64,000 nt of DNA, from positions 62,001-126,000 of the forward strand of contig NZ_VLXZ01000008.1 in assembly GCF_007293315.1 (NCBI RefSeq), given 5' to 3'. The DNA comes from Alkalicoccobacillus porphyridii. GTDB taxonomy: Bacteria; Bacillota; Bacilli; Bacillales; Bacillaceae_D. Under the pieces are notes generated by a model. It searched no databases. It was not told the DNA's origin and saw nothing but the letters and a program-made list of their open reading frames with translations. Shown here piece after piece: positions 25,316 to 33,826 of the stretch (position 1 is the stretch's first letter; the number at the start of each line of letters is the position of its first letter). The position numbers were made by a program, and so were the translations under genes.

Positions 25316-25585
25316 CGGTAATACCGCCGCAATGGTAAGTCCTATTCCAAGCCCAGTAGCGCCTTGCAGAAATGCCCCAATAAGTACAACACTGAAAACA
25401 ATTATAAGTAGAGTAATAAGATCAGCTCAATTCTGTTAGTAAAAAGGATTCATGTTTAATTCTATTTTATCAATTGTATATTTATTATCTAGGATCAAGT
25501 ATCAGATGATATAAAGTTTCGTTTTACAATCGAAGAAAGTCAGATGCGAAGTGTGAATATGGGTGATGAGGGGGGCATAGATAGT

Positions 25586-25800
25586 TTAGAGCTTTAACGA
25601 TATAGGACCGGTATTAATAACATTATGCCAGGTAATTGCCGGCACCCTGATGGCACTATTGTCCATCACATGTGTTTGATAGTCACCTGCAAATGTTCAC
25701 CTGTCCAGATTGCAGTATGATAGGTATCGTTGCCTTTTGCAGCTTCTGATATGTTAAGGGTGGGGGAGAGAGGATCCAAAGAATAAAGAAACGTAGAAAT
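25586..25800 (-). pseudogene. Internally deleted cupin remnant
   Basis: Two pieces of a small cupin protein remain side by side. The N-terminal piece reads TLNISEAAKGNDTYHTAIWTG then EHLQVT and stops. About 10 bp on, in a different frame, DNSAIRVPAITWHNVINTGPISLKL gives the barrel end. The central metal-binding strands are missing. A strong ribosome binding site (AAAGGAGGT) remains upstream near 25845 with no usable start. The rest of the 25.43-25.98 kb gap shows no gene. Confidence 0.65.
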
Positions 25801-25982
25801 GACTGAAGTAATCTTTAGAAAAAGAAGGTTACACTGTATTGTATACCTCCTTTTGGTCTCTCTTTGACCTTGGCGCGATCTTTTTATCTTTAAATGTAAT
25901 GACATTTTACACTATTCAAGGTTTGGTTCTTTGATCATAATGTGAAGTTGATAGCACTATATAGAAAGAGGTGGGGAGATAG

Positions 25983-26813
25983 ATGGGATGTCAGCGTATA
26001 CCACTTGTTTTGAGATTGTTCATTGTGTTTATGGCTACAGCAATCATTTGGTGGATCGTTAGAGGAGTAAATAGTTGGTTAGGCAGCCCAACAGAGTATG
26101 ATCGCACGCTTCATACCATTTCAGCGTTGATTGTATTTTTCCTTGTCATCCCTGTTATTATTCTAGCTCGAAAGTATCTGGATCGACGACCTTGGTCAGG
26201 TTTAAGGCTAACCTCTCTAAAAAAAGGTTGGAAGTCATTTGTATATGGTGGTCTCAGCTATCTAATACCTGCAGGGGCAAGTCTATTACTATTTAGTGTG
26301 TTTCTGGGAACAACGGTTACCATCCAAGCGTCATTTACAGACCTTCTTCAAGCACTTATTGTCGTCATGATCCTCATTTTTTTATATGAGGCATTACCAG
26401 AAGAACTAATCTTTCGTGGCTATTTATATCGGAATCTTAATACAGTTGTAGAAAAGTGGAAAGCCGTTTGTTTCCAAAGTGGTTTGTTTTTATTATTTGC
26501 ATTAGTTATCGGAGCAGCAACGAGTATTGACAGAATGGTATTCTTTTTTGCGATCGGCATGGTTATAGGTTTGGTTCGAGTCATGACAGGAAATGTGTGG
26601 AGTGCAGTAGGGTTTCATCTTGCTTTCCAAACCTGTCAGCAAATGATTAGTAATCCATACAATCAAGAGATTGTTACGGATTCCCCTGCTCTAATAGAAG
26701 TTCTTATTCTTGGGATTATTCCATTTTCATTTGCTATTATGACTCTTAAGCTGTTTGTAAAAGAAGAACCTGATTGGCAGAGGATTGAGCCTGATACATT
26801 TGAAAAAGAGTAA
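25983..26813 (+). CDS. CPBP family intramembrane glutamic protease
   Basis: 276 aa, about eight membrane segments. The Abi/CPBP motif 1 EALPEELIFRGYLYR carries the catalytic glutamates and arginine, and a downstream HLAFQ supplies a histidine. Family members process prenylated or membrane proteins, and some act in bacteriocin self-immunity; neither role can be assigned here. GAGGTGGGGAG precedes the ATG. It stands alone. Confidence 0.82.
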   Translation: MGCQRIPLVLRLFIVFMATAIIWWIVRGVNSWLGSPTEYDRTLHTISALIVFFLVIPVIILARKYLDRRPWSGLRLTSLKKGWKSFVYGGLSYLIPAGASLLLFSVFLGTTVTIQASFTDLLQALIVVMILIFLYEALPEELIFRGYLYRNLNTVVEKWKAVCFQSGLFLLFALVIGAATSIDRMVFFFAIGMVIGLVRVMTGNVWSAVGFHLAFQTCQQMISNPYNQEIVTDSPALIEVLILGIIPFSFAIMTLKLFVKEEPDWQRIEPDTFEKE

Positions 26814-26947
26814 GATCGAAATATTAAACTGTTCGTTATTAATCCCGAACTCTCACGTTTATGTATCATTAATAAACAATAATGGAGAATTAGGCAATGA
26901 TTCGCTGGTAATTTTCTATTAGTGCTTGGTTCTTCTAGCTCATAATG

Positions 26948-26990
26948 AAGGTTGGGACATAACTAAACGTTCACTGTCCCAGCCTTATTA
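26948..26990 (+). terminator. Hairpin between CPBP and Atu4866-like genes
   Basis: AAGGTTGGGACA / TGTCCCAGCCTT stem over a 16-nt loop, followed by a short ATTAATTT tract. Confidence 0.55.
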
Positions 26991-27013
26991 ATTTATGTCG
27001 GGAGCTGATCACT

Positions 27014-27406
27014 TTGAAAAAATGGGATAAAGTTTTTTTGCTTTTTGTATGTATAATAATTTTTAGTGCTTGTTCAACCGGTGATCAAGTAATTGAAGAA
27101 GAGCAGCTAGTGACGGATAGCAACAGTCCGTCAGATACTGAAGAGGAGGAAATTCTAGTTGATGACGACCATCCATATGTGGGGATGTGGATAACAGAGG
27201 ACGGATATATACGCCAAGAGCTCTTGCCAGATGGGCGATATGATGAAGCACGTGGTGACAGAGAGAGTGCATATACTGGAGATTACATGATAGAAGGCAA
27301 CCAGATTTACTACGAGGATGATACTGGATTTTCTGCAGACGGAGAATTCCGAGATGACGTCCTCTATCATGCTGGAATGGTGTTTTATCGGGAAGAAGAT
27401 CGTTAA
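27014..27406 (+). CDS. Lipoprotein with Atu4866-like domain
   Basis: 130 aa with a TTG start after GGGAG. The signal peptide ends in lipobox FSAC. After an acidic linker the C-terminal 80 residues (HPYVGMWITEDGYIRQELLP, GRYDEARGDRESAYTGDY, VLYHAGMVFYRE) match the small beta-barrel family typified by Agrobacterium Atu4866, whose role is unknown. A strong terminator follows. Confidence 0.75.
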   Translation: MKKWDKVFLLFVCIIIFSACSTGDQVIEEEQLVTDSNSPSDTEEEEILVDDDHPYVGMWITEDGYIRQELLPDGRYDEARGDRESAYTGDYMIEGNQIYYEDDTGFSADGEFRDDVLYHAGMVFYREEDR

Positions 27407-27453
27407 TTATGAAATGGTTTTTATGTTATACGGAAAGCAGACAAACATAAATT

Positions 27454-27503
27454 CGAACGATCACGTCAGTGCTGAGTATTGACGTGATCGTTCGGATTTT
27501 TTT
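27454..27503 (+). terminator. Strong terminator
   Basis: CGAACGATCACGTCA and TGACGTGATCGTTCG pair perfectly (15 bp) over an 11-nt loop, followed by GATTTTTTTG. Confidence 0.9.
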
Positions 27504-27607
27504 GTTTATAAAGACGCAGGACAGACTATGATTTTAACAAAGATATTGGTAAAATTATGTGGTTAATAACAATGATTAAAAAGCTACATAGTGAAGGAAG
27601 AGACAAT

Positions 27608-27850
27608 ATGATGAACTGGGGAAGCATACTTAAATTTGGAGTCTTAGGATTATTTATAGGGATTGGCATGAGCTTGTTTATTCCAACTGTTTTTATTGAA
27701 AGCAAGACAGTAGGGACTTTTTCAAGCGTCACTACGTACCACACCACCAGTCAAACAATACTTAATATCGCAAAATATGGAGTACTAGGCGCAGGAGCAT
27801 GTATCGCGTTTTCTATGGCGTATCAACTAAGAAACAGACAGGTGGAGTAG
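27608..27850 (+). CDS. 80-aa protein with two membrane segments
   Basis: GAAGGAAG lies before ATG 27608; the in-frame ATG at 27557 lacks such a site. Two hydrophobic segments (LKFGVLGLFIGIGMSLFIP and YGVLGAGACIAFSMAY) flank a polar loop. Family and role are unknown. The stop is followed within 10 bp by a degenerate unit of the 62-bp repeat array. Confidence 0.6.
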   Translation: MMNWGSILKFGVLGLFIGIGMSLFIPTVFIESKTVGTFSSVTTYHTTSQTILNIAKYGVLGAGACIAFSMAYQLRNRQVE

Positions 27851-27856
27851 TGAGTA

Positions 27857-28416
27857 GGGTGCTTTAGAAAGAAGAACGGGTGGGGCAGTAAGACGTGCGA
27901 GAGTAATACCAAGAGCTGAGTCTAGATAGCAAGAAGAATGGACAGGATAGCAAGAGGTACAGGTGATTTACCAAGAGCGGAGCCCCGGTAGCAAGAAGAA
28001 GCGGCAGGACAGCAAGAGGTACGAAAGAAATACCAAGAGCGGAGCCATGATAGCAAGAAGAATCGGCAGGACAGCAAGAAGCACGAAAGAAATACCAAGA
28101 ACGGAACCCCGATAGCAAGAAGAACAGGTAGGATAGCAAGAAGCACGAAAGAAATACCAAGAACGGAACTCCGATAGCAAGAAGAACAGGCAGGACAGCA
28201 AGAGGTACGAGTGATTTACCAAGAACGGAACCCCGGTAGCAAGAAGAATCGGCAGGGCAGCAAGAGGTACGAGTGATTTACCAAGAACGGAACCCCGGTA
28301 GCAAGAAGAATCGGCAGGACAGCAAGAGGTACGAGTGATTTACCAAGAACGGAACCCCGGTAGCAAGAAGAACAGGCATGACAGCAAGATCTACAGAGAT
28401 TTACCAAGAGCCTTGA
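27857..28416. repeat. 62-bp tandem repeat array A (8 units plus edges)
   Basis: Units start at 27911, 27973, 28035, 28097, 28159, 28221, 28283 and 28345 (the last is 61 bp), with a degenerate unit before and a fragment after. Each unit is three sub-modules of 20, 21 and 21 bp that all begin AAGAR: AAGAACGGAACCCCGGTAGC, AAGAAGAATCGGCAGG..., AAGAGGTACGAGTGATTT.... The later units are almost identical, so expansion is recent. Long open frames across it on the minus strand are a by-product of composition. A second array of the family lies at 55.96-56.36 kb. Confidence 0.92.
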
Positions 28417-28510
28417 AGAATCTTATCTAAGATAACTTGATTCTGATGTCCATCCATGGTCGCCATTTTCCTAAAGTATATAAATGAGAAATAATAATAA
28501 CCTCCCTACT

Positions 28511-28536
28511 GTAAATTAAAAAGCTCTTCAGCTTTA
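28511..28536 (-). terminator. Terminator overlapping the DJ-1/PfpI stop codon
   Basis: AAAGCT / AGCTTT hairpin followed on the minus strand by TTTTTAATTT. Confidence 0.6.
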
Positions 28537-29148
28537 ATCTAATTCAATCGTATGAGCGGTACGTCTAGCTGTTTCTTCGTCAAATAATTTTCGAACTACG
28601 TGTAATGCCATTTGAATGCCAGCAGACACTCCTGCTGATGTAATGATATTTCCTTCGTCTACATATTTTGTACCTCGAATAACTTCGATATAGGGGTAAC
28701 GGATATTTAACAAATCCAAAGCTGACCGGTTTGTTGTTGCTTTCTTACCGTGAAGCAAGCCGGCTTTTGCTAAGAAGAATGCGCCGGTGCAGACTGACGC
28801 CACTAGCTTATCCTTATATCCAGCAATCCAGTTGATGATCTCCTGATTCTTTTCTACAAGCTTAATGGCTTTTAATGGCCCCCCAGGAACAATAATGATG
28901 TCGAAAGTGGGTGCGTTTGCCAAACTATAGTCAGGAAGAACTTTTAAACCGTTGTGTACAGTGATTTGCTTGCCGTAATGAGATATTGTGCTTACCTTGA
29001 ATGGTTTTTTATCCAGAGTATTTGTAAAAAGCTTCATGACATCGCTCTCATTAAAAGTCGTTAGGTTAAAAACTTCATAAGGACCTGAAAAGTCTAAAGC
29101 ATCTACATAATCAAACAGCAGTATTCCTACGTGATAATTGCGCTGCAT
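28534..29148 (-). CDS. DJ-1/PfpI family (GlxA-type amidotransferase-like) protein
   Basis: 204 aa. The fold shows VGILLFDYVDALDFSGPYEV at the start, the nucleophile elbow SVCTGAFFLAKAG with its cysteine near residue 105, and IITSAGVSAGIQMAL after it. It resembles the amidotransferase part of AraC-type GlxA regulators without the DNA-binding domain; related proteins include isonitrile hydratases and glyoxalases. GGGAGTG fixes the start at ATG 29148 instead of the ATG five codons upstream. Confidence 0.85.
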   Translation of the reverse strand: MQRNYHVGILLFDYVDALDFSGPYEVFNLTTFNESDVMKLFTNTLDKKPFKVSTISHYGKQITVHNGLKVLPDYSLANAPTFDIIIVPGGPLKAIKLVEKNQEIINWIAGYKDKLVASVCTGAFFLAKAGLLHGKKATTNRSALDLLNIRYPYIEVIRGTKYVDEGNIITSAGVSAGIQMALHVVRKLFDEETARRTAHTIELD

Positions 29149-29184
29149 TATAATCACTCCCATTTACAAAATACTATACCCCCC

Positions 29185-30006
29185 TTATGTATTTTTAGCA
29201 ATATCCTTTTCAAAATCGTTCATAAATATCTCCTGAAGAAATGCCTCTAACATAATTCTATCACCACCAACTTCTTCATAATCAAGGGCAGTCACATCAA
29301 AATAAAGGTGTACGATATCAAAAAGTTTATCTCGTAGGCACTCAAAGTTCATTTTCACTTCATAGGTCTAACGTAATTTAGTAGTATAGTTGTTATCTAA
29401 TAAATCGATTGCCCTATCAAAGTCGTAGCTCATTTGATTTTGTAAACAAAGGATTTGGATGATGTGATCACGAATATAATCTAGGTCTTTAACTGCTTTA
29501 ATGAATTGACCTCTTTTAATAGCAACAGCTGCACCTCGAACAAATTGCCATATTAAGCTCAACGACTGTTCTTTGACTTCATCTGCACTTGGCTGAGACT
29601 CATGATTCAAAGTGGATGCAAGTTTATTTGAAACCGTGTTGTCTTTATCAAAAAGAACAATCCAATTGGGTTTGGTTGCTCTTAATTGTTCAAAAGACCA
29701 GACACCAAGATCTAACTCAAGATAGTGATCAAAAAAGAAGCAGGTGACAAAAATGTCTTCTTTATGACGATATGTTTTTACTTTCAGAATAGAGAATGTT
29801 GATTGCAAGTATTCACTCAGCTGCTGATTAATTGGTTCTACGTCTTCCGAATTCTTCACCACAACAAGTAAGTCAAGGTCAGAATAACGATCTCTGAAAC
29901 CCGAAGACCCTGAACCTACGAGTACTAGAGCTTGTACCCTGTTTAGTGTGGATGTGAAGCGTTTTAAATCATCCATTAATGCAGTACGGTCAGAGGGTGT
30001 AAACAT
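29185..30006 (-). pseudogene. Nucleotidyltransferase gene interrupted by in-frame TAG
   Basis: AAAGGAG precedes ATG 30006. The first 212 codons hold a nucleotidyltransferase motif VLVGSGSSGFRDRYSDLDLLVV and a helical C-terminal part, as in aminoglycoside adenylyltransferase relatives. A TAG at 29368-29370 interrupts the frame after NNYTTKLR; the same frame then continues without a stop for 60 more codons (TYEVKMNFECLRDKLFD...) to TAA at 29185. The total length (about 270 aa) suits the family, so the TAG looks like a nonsense mutation. The truncated product might still keep the catalytic domain. Confidence 0.65.
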
Positions 30007-30047
30007 GAAAACTCCTTTCAAAAAATTTTATAATGTCAATATACTAT

Positions 30048-30425
30048 TTACTCAATCTTATCATCAAGAAGATCTCTCAACTCTTGCAGCTCAGATTTAG
30101 TTAAGGTCTCTTCTTCAAGAAATTGGACTAGCATAGACTTAGTTGTGCCCTCGTAGACACGATTAACAAAGGACTTTGTCTCAGAACGTTTACATTCGGC
30201 CTCTGTGTAAAGAGGAGAGAAGGTATAGATTCTCTCCTCTTTATTTGCTTCTACCACTTGTTTTTTAGTTAATCGATCGAGTAATGTGCGAATCGTTTTT
30301 GGCTTCCAGTCCACACGCTGATTCAAATCTTTAATGATCTGATTTGCAGTTTTGGGTGACTGTTTCCATAATGCCTTCATAACTTCCCACTCTGCCTCTG
30401 TAATACTAGGCAACTCTCTATTCAT
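30048..30425 (-). CDS. blaI: BlaI/MecI family penicillinase repressor
   Basis: 125 aa. The winged-helix N-terminus (ITEAEWEVMKALWKQSPKTA, NQIIKDL, WKPKTIRTLLDRLTKK) matches BlaI/MecI, followed by a dimerisation helix region containing the cleavable linker in this family. It should repress the beta-lactamase and blaR1 promoters through the TACANNTGTA operators at 32.26-32.29 kb. Its start overlaps the 3' end of blaR1 by 8 bp; AAGGTGGGG is the ribosome binding site. Confidence 0.9.
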   Translation of the reverse strand: MNRELPSITEAEWEVMKALWKQSPKTANQIIKDLNQRVDWKPKTIRTLLDRLTKKQVVEANKEERIYTFSPLYTEAECKRSETKSFVNRVYEGTTKSMLVQFLEEETLTKSELQELRDLLDDKIE

Positions 30426-32190
30426 TCTCGACCCCACCTTTATAAATTCCCTTATCTTCTAAGATTTTATATGTCACTTGGGCAGCTTCATAGCCCCAAG
30501 CCTCTTTATTGCTCTGTATATTCGTAGCAAAAAACCAAATGTCATCTTTCGTCTCTACAAAGCCAATGAACCAGCCATTTACCGCTTGTTGATTTACGAT
30601 ACCTGTGCCTGTTTTTCCATAAAAAACACCTCGTTCATCCTTTGTAAGCATCATCGAGTCCTTCACACTCTGGACTGTCTCTTCCTGAAAACCATAATCA
30701 TTTTGATAAAGTGAACGTAACTGCTCTACTTGCTCAACGGGCGAAATTTTTAAAGTGGATTCTAACCAGAATGGCTTATCTGAATTGGCAATCATCTGAT
30801 TCCCGTAACTTATTTGATTTATAAGCTGCTGCATCTTCTCGTACTGAATAGTTGCCTCTATATCTTCAAAGTACCAATTCACAGAATACTGCATAGCTGT
30901 ATCCAAGGTTTGATTCTGATTCCATTCTTCATGTTCATACATTGTTCCATCCCATTCAACAGCTGTATCTGGATGAAAGAGATTCATTTCTAATCCGAAT
31001 AGAGCACTAAAAGGTTTGAAAGTTGAATTGGGAGACACCCGCTCTTTACTGCCTTGTTTATTATGAATGGTATAACGATTCTGTTTCTCACTAAATAAAA
31101 CAAAGCTTCCATCCTGCTTATGGAAGTAATCATCTAACTCTTCATAATCAGCGTTGTGATCGTCAAATTGATAGGTTGAATTTGCAGGTGTTGCTGTAGC
31201 GATCAGAGGGATCTGGGCAAGGACCAGCAATGACAAGCTGACGAAGATTAGTAAACCTTTCTTCAAGTGAACTTGTAAGTAGGCAATATGTTTAATTCGC
31301 TCTTTAATATGTGACTTCTCTCCGCCAAACTCGTTACTAATATGAGTAAAAGTTGGCTGGTTACTCTTTAACTCCATAAAACGGATAAGGGTGCGGCCGT
31401 AGGATGTCTTATGTTTCATCCCTAAGGATTGAATAACGGCTGTGTCACACACCATTTCACGGTCCAAACGCATTGATTTGAACGCTTTCCAAACAAGTGG
31501 ATGAAACCAATACATGATTTGAAAAGGTATAAAAATAGCATTGGTTTTGGGGTGATGTAACTTCACATGCTGTAGCTCATGCATGAGTACATGGCGAATT
31601 TCAGTTGTTGATAGATCTTGATCCAGTTTCTTTGGAACAAGCAAATATGTTCTAAAGAACCCAAAGACAATGGGGGACTGTATGGCAGAGGTTTCAAGTA
31701 ACTGTATGTTCGGATTAAATCTTATCTGCTGTAAACACCAATGAAATTGTGTGTGTACGATTGGACTTTGTACGGGTGATGCTGTCTTTATTTGATGTTT
31801 AATTTGTCTCATGGAACGAAGCAAAACAAGTATCAACAATAAAGCTCCAATGGACCATATAGACAACAGGATTAAAAAAAGCCAAGTATACTCCGTTTTA
31901 TAAACAGAGGTGCTAAGATCAGCTATCCATCCTGACTGCTCTAATTGAATGGGTGAAGCGCCTTCTTGTGCACTGTCAGTTTGAACAGGTAGTGATGTTT
32001 GACTTGGAATAATTGAAAGAAGCGAGTGTAACGGTAAAAAGGGCAAGACTAAAGACGCCATAAATAGATACCATAGACGATAGCGCCATTTTACTGATAA
32101 GTAGTTTTTGAAAACAGAGCGGATTGTAAAGATGATACCAGCCATCATGGTTATGCATAGGATAGAAACAAGAAGTTTAGATAAAAACAT
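30418..32190 (-). CDS. blaR1: BlaR1-type beta-lactam sensor protease
   Basis: 590 aa. Four membrane segments hold an M56 zinc protease (HELQHVKLHH motif near residue 200); the C-terminal 250 residues form an extracellular penicillin-binding sensor with STFK, the SxN-like YSVNW and KTGT motifs. Acylation of the serine by a beta-lactam switches on the protease, which leads to loss of BlaI. GGGAGG precedes the ATG. In this locus blaR1 and blaI are divergent from bla, unlike the classic blaP-blaI-blaR1 order of B. licheniformis. Confidence 0.93.
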   Translation of the reverse strand: MFLSKLLVSILCITMMAGIIFTIRSVFKNYLSVKWRYRLWYLFMASLVLPFLPLHSLLSIIPSQTSLPVQTDSAQEGASPIQLEQSGWIADLSTSVYKTEYTWLFLILLSIWSIGALLLILVLLRSMRQIKHQIKTASPVQSPIVHTQFHWCLQQIRFNPNIQLLETSAIQSPIVFGFFRTYLLVPKKLDQDLSTTEIRHVLMHELQHVKLHHPKTNAIFIPFQIMYWFHPLVWKAFKSMRLDREMVCDTAVIQSLGMKHKTSYGRTLIRFMELKSNQPTFTHISNEFGGEKSHIKERIKHIAYLQVHLKKGLLIFVSLSLLVLAQIPLIATATPANSTYQFDDHNADYEELDDYFHKQDGSFVLFSEKQNRYTIHNKQGSKERVSPNSTFKPFSALFGLEMNLFHPDTAVEWDGTMYEHEEWNQNQTLDTAMQYSVNWYFEDIEATIQYEKMQQLINQISYGNQMIANSDKPFWLESTLKISPVEQVEQLRSLYQNDYGFQEETVQSVKDSMMLTKDERGVFYGKTGTGIVNQQAVNGWFIGFVETKDDIWFFATNIQSNKEAWGYEAAQVTYKILEDKGIYKGGVENE

Positions 32191-32224
32191 ATCCGTCCTC
32201 CCTTCTAGTATTTTTCACATTGTC

Positions 32225-32293
32225 ATCATATCACGTGGAAAAAACATTTGACAGCATAAGATTACATTTGTAATATTGATTACAGTTGTAATC
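32225..32293. promoter_or_regulatory. Divergent bla/blaR1 promoters with two BlaI operators
   Basis: For bla, TTGACA (32248-32253) and TAATAT (32271-32276) are 17 bp apart. Two perfect palindromes, ATTACATTTGTAAT (32261-32274) and GATTACAGTTGTAATC (32278-32293), share the BlaI/MecI core TACANNTGTA; the first overlaps the -10 box and the second the start region. For blaR1, CTGTCA and TATGAT on the minus strand are 18 bp apart, with its -35 overlapping that of bla. Confidence 0.88.
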
Positions 32294-32318
32294 TTAATTT
32301 TAGAGAGGAATGATAAAT

Positions 32319-33206
32319 ATGAAAAGATACATAATGGCAACGATAGTTGGTTTGGTTGCATTAGCCGGTTGTTCAACAGAAGACCTTTCTCCATCGGTAG
32401 CTGCAGATGAACCTTCACTTGAGGAGCAGCTTAGTAAGCTGGAGGAGGAATATGATGCTAGATTGGGGATTTATGCATTTGAAGCTGGAGGAGAGACTGC
32501 TGTTGCCTATCAGGAAGATGAGCGATTTGCTTATGCTTCAACACATAAGGCGCTAGCCGTAGGTGTGCTCCTTCAACAAAAAACAATGGAAGAATTAGAA
32601 AAACGAATCACATACACAGAGGAGGACTTAGTTACGTACAGTCCAATCACCGAGCAGCATATTGATACAGGTCTGACATTAAAAGAAATAAGTGATGCAT
32701 CCATACGTTATAGTGATAACTCCGCAGCTAATTTTATCTTTGACGAGATTGGAGGCCCGGAAGGCTTTGCACAATCGTTACGTGAGATTGGCGATGACGT
32801 GACGCAGCCCGAACGAATCGAAACAGAACTGAATGATGTGAAACCAGGAGAAACCAGAGATACAAGTACTGCAAAAGCGTTAGCCGAAAGCTTATACACT
32901 TTTTCTGTGGGTGATGGATTAGAAGAGGAGAAGCGAGAATTACTAAATGATTGGCTCATTCGTAATACGACTGGAGATCACTTAATTCGTGCTGGGGTTC
33001 CTGAAGAATGGAAGGTTGGAGACAAAACGGGATCAGCCGCATACGGAACGAGAAACGACATTGGTGTCATTTGGCCACCAGATTCTGAACCCATAATCAT
33101 TGCTGTCTTATCGAGTCGTGATCAAGAAGAGGCAGATACAGATGACGAGTTAATTGCTAAAGCTACAGAAGAAGTGATAAAGAGATTTATGGAAAAGGGC
33201 AATTAA
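32319..33206 (+). CDS. bla: Class A beta-lactamase, lipoprotein form
   Basis: 295 aa. The signal peptide ends in lipobox LAGC, so the enzyme is membrane-anchored. Class A motifs are complete: STHK (serine nucleophile), SDN in YSDNSAAN, the omega loop RIETELND with its general-base glutamate, and KTG in GDKTGSAAYG. It hydrolyses penicillins; the wider spectrum is not predictable. GAGAGG favours ATG 32319 over ATG 32310. It is inducible through BlaI/BlaR1 encoded divergently. Confidence 0.93.
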   Translation: MKRYIMATIVGLVALAGCSTEDLSPSVAADEPSLEEQLSKLEEEYDARLGIYAFEAGGETAVAYQEDERFAYASTHKALAVGVLLQQKTMEELEKRITYTEEDLVTYSPITEQHIDTGLTLKEISDASIRYSDNSAANFIFDEIGGPEGFAQSLREIGDDVTQPERIETELNDVKPGETRDTSTAKALAESLYTFSVGDGLEEEKRELLNDWLIRNTTGDHLIRAGVPEEWKVGDKTGSAAYGTRNDIGVIWPPDSEPIIIAVLSSRDQEEADTDDELIAKATEEVIKRFMEKGN

Positions 33207-33267
33207 CTATTCATTTTATCTAACATAAAAAGATGGAGTTGGGTAATAATCTTCAAGCTCCTTATGC

Positions 33268-33296
33268 TGAGGCTGGGTACTAACCTAGCCTCATTT
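33268..33296. terminator. Hairpin after bla
   Basis: TGAGGCTGGGT / ACCTAGCCTCA stem with a short loop, between the convergent bla and DinB genes; T-rich tract (ATTTAAT) on the plus side. Confidence 0.6.
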
Positions 33297-33332
33297 AATA
33301 AAAATTTATATGAATATTGGTCGCATCTTCTC

Positions 33333-33803
33333 CTATTCAAATAATTGCACCCTCAAATCCATCTTATAATAATGAACAAGTATTGCATGGAGCTGACCCC
33401 TGTGATGATATAGGTGGGCAACGATTTCTAGTAACCACTCATATCTCGTGTATGTGACTCCCCAAAAGGAAGTAACAGGCGCTTTTAATTCCTCATCCGA
33501 ATAGTTTAAATACGTTTCTTCTAGTGTGCTGTAATTGTCCAGCATACTCTTTTTTATCTGATCAAATTCTTTTATAGAATGTTTTGCATAATATTCATCC
33601 ATTTCTTGCTGTGATGCGCCTGAAGCAATCAATAAATCGGCTTGACATATTAAAGCCAAATGCTCTAGTAGCTCTCTAATAGAATGTTTATCTGGTGTTG
33701 GTCTTTTATGCAAATCCTCAGGAGTTAGTTGATCAGCTATCTCAATTGTCTTAATTAATGCAAACTTAATTTGATGTAATGCACTTTTGCAGTATATGTT
33801 CAT
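33333..33803 (-). CDS. DinB family protein
   Basis: 156 aa, four-helix DinB/YfiT-like bundle. Three histidines in the usual places (SIRELLEHLALI, then LEIVAHLYHHRGQLHAIL) would bind a divalent metal. DinB proteins include bacillithiol-dependent transferases and stress-induced proteins of unknown activity. The start at 33803 has no strong ribosome binding site but AGGAG lies 9 bp upstream. Confidence 0.83.
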   Translation of the reverse strand: MNIYCKSALHQIKFALIKTIEIADQLTPEDLHKRPTPDKHSIRELLEHLALICQADLLIASGASQQEMDEYYAKHSIKEFDQIKKSMLDNYSTLEETYLNYSDEELKAPVTSFWGVTYTRYEWLLEIVAHLYHHRGQLHAILVHYYKMDLRVQLFE

Positions 33804-33826
33804 TCTTTTCTCCTCGGCTAACTCGT

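Noticed and set aside
27864-28407. Several minus-strand open frames of 60-98 codons rich in Leu, Phe, Ser and Cys
   Set aside because: They are translations of the 62-bp tandem repeat in several frames at once. They lack ribosome binding sites and conserved codon patterns, and the unit is not a multiple of three.
27857-28416. Possible CRISPR array
   Set aside because: The units are contiguous near-identical 62-bp tandem repeats with no unique spacers, and no cas genes are present.
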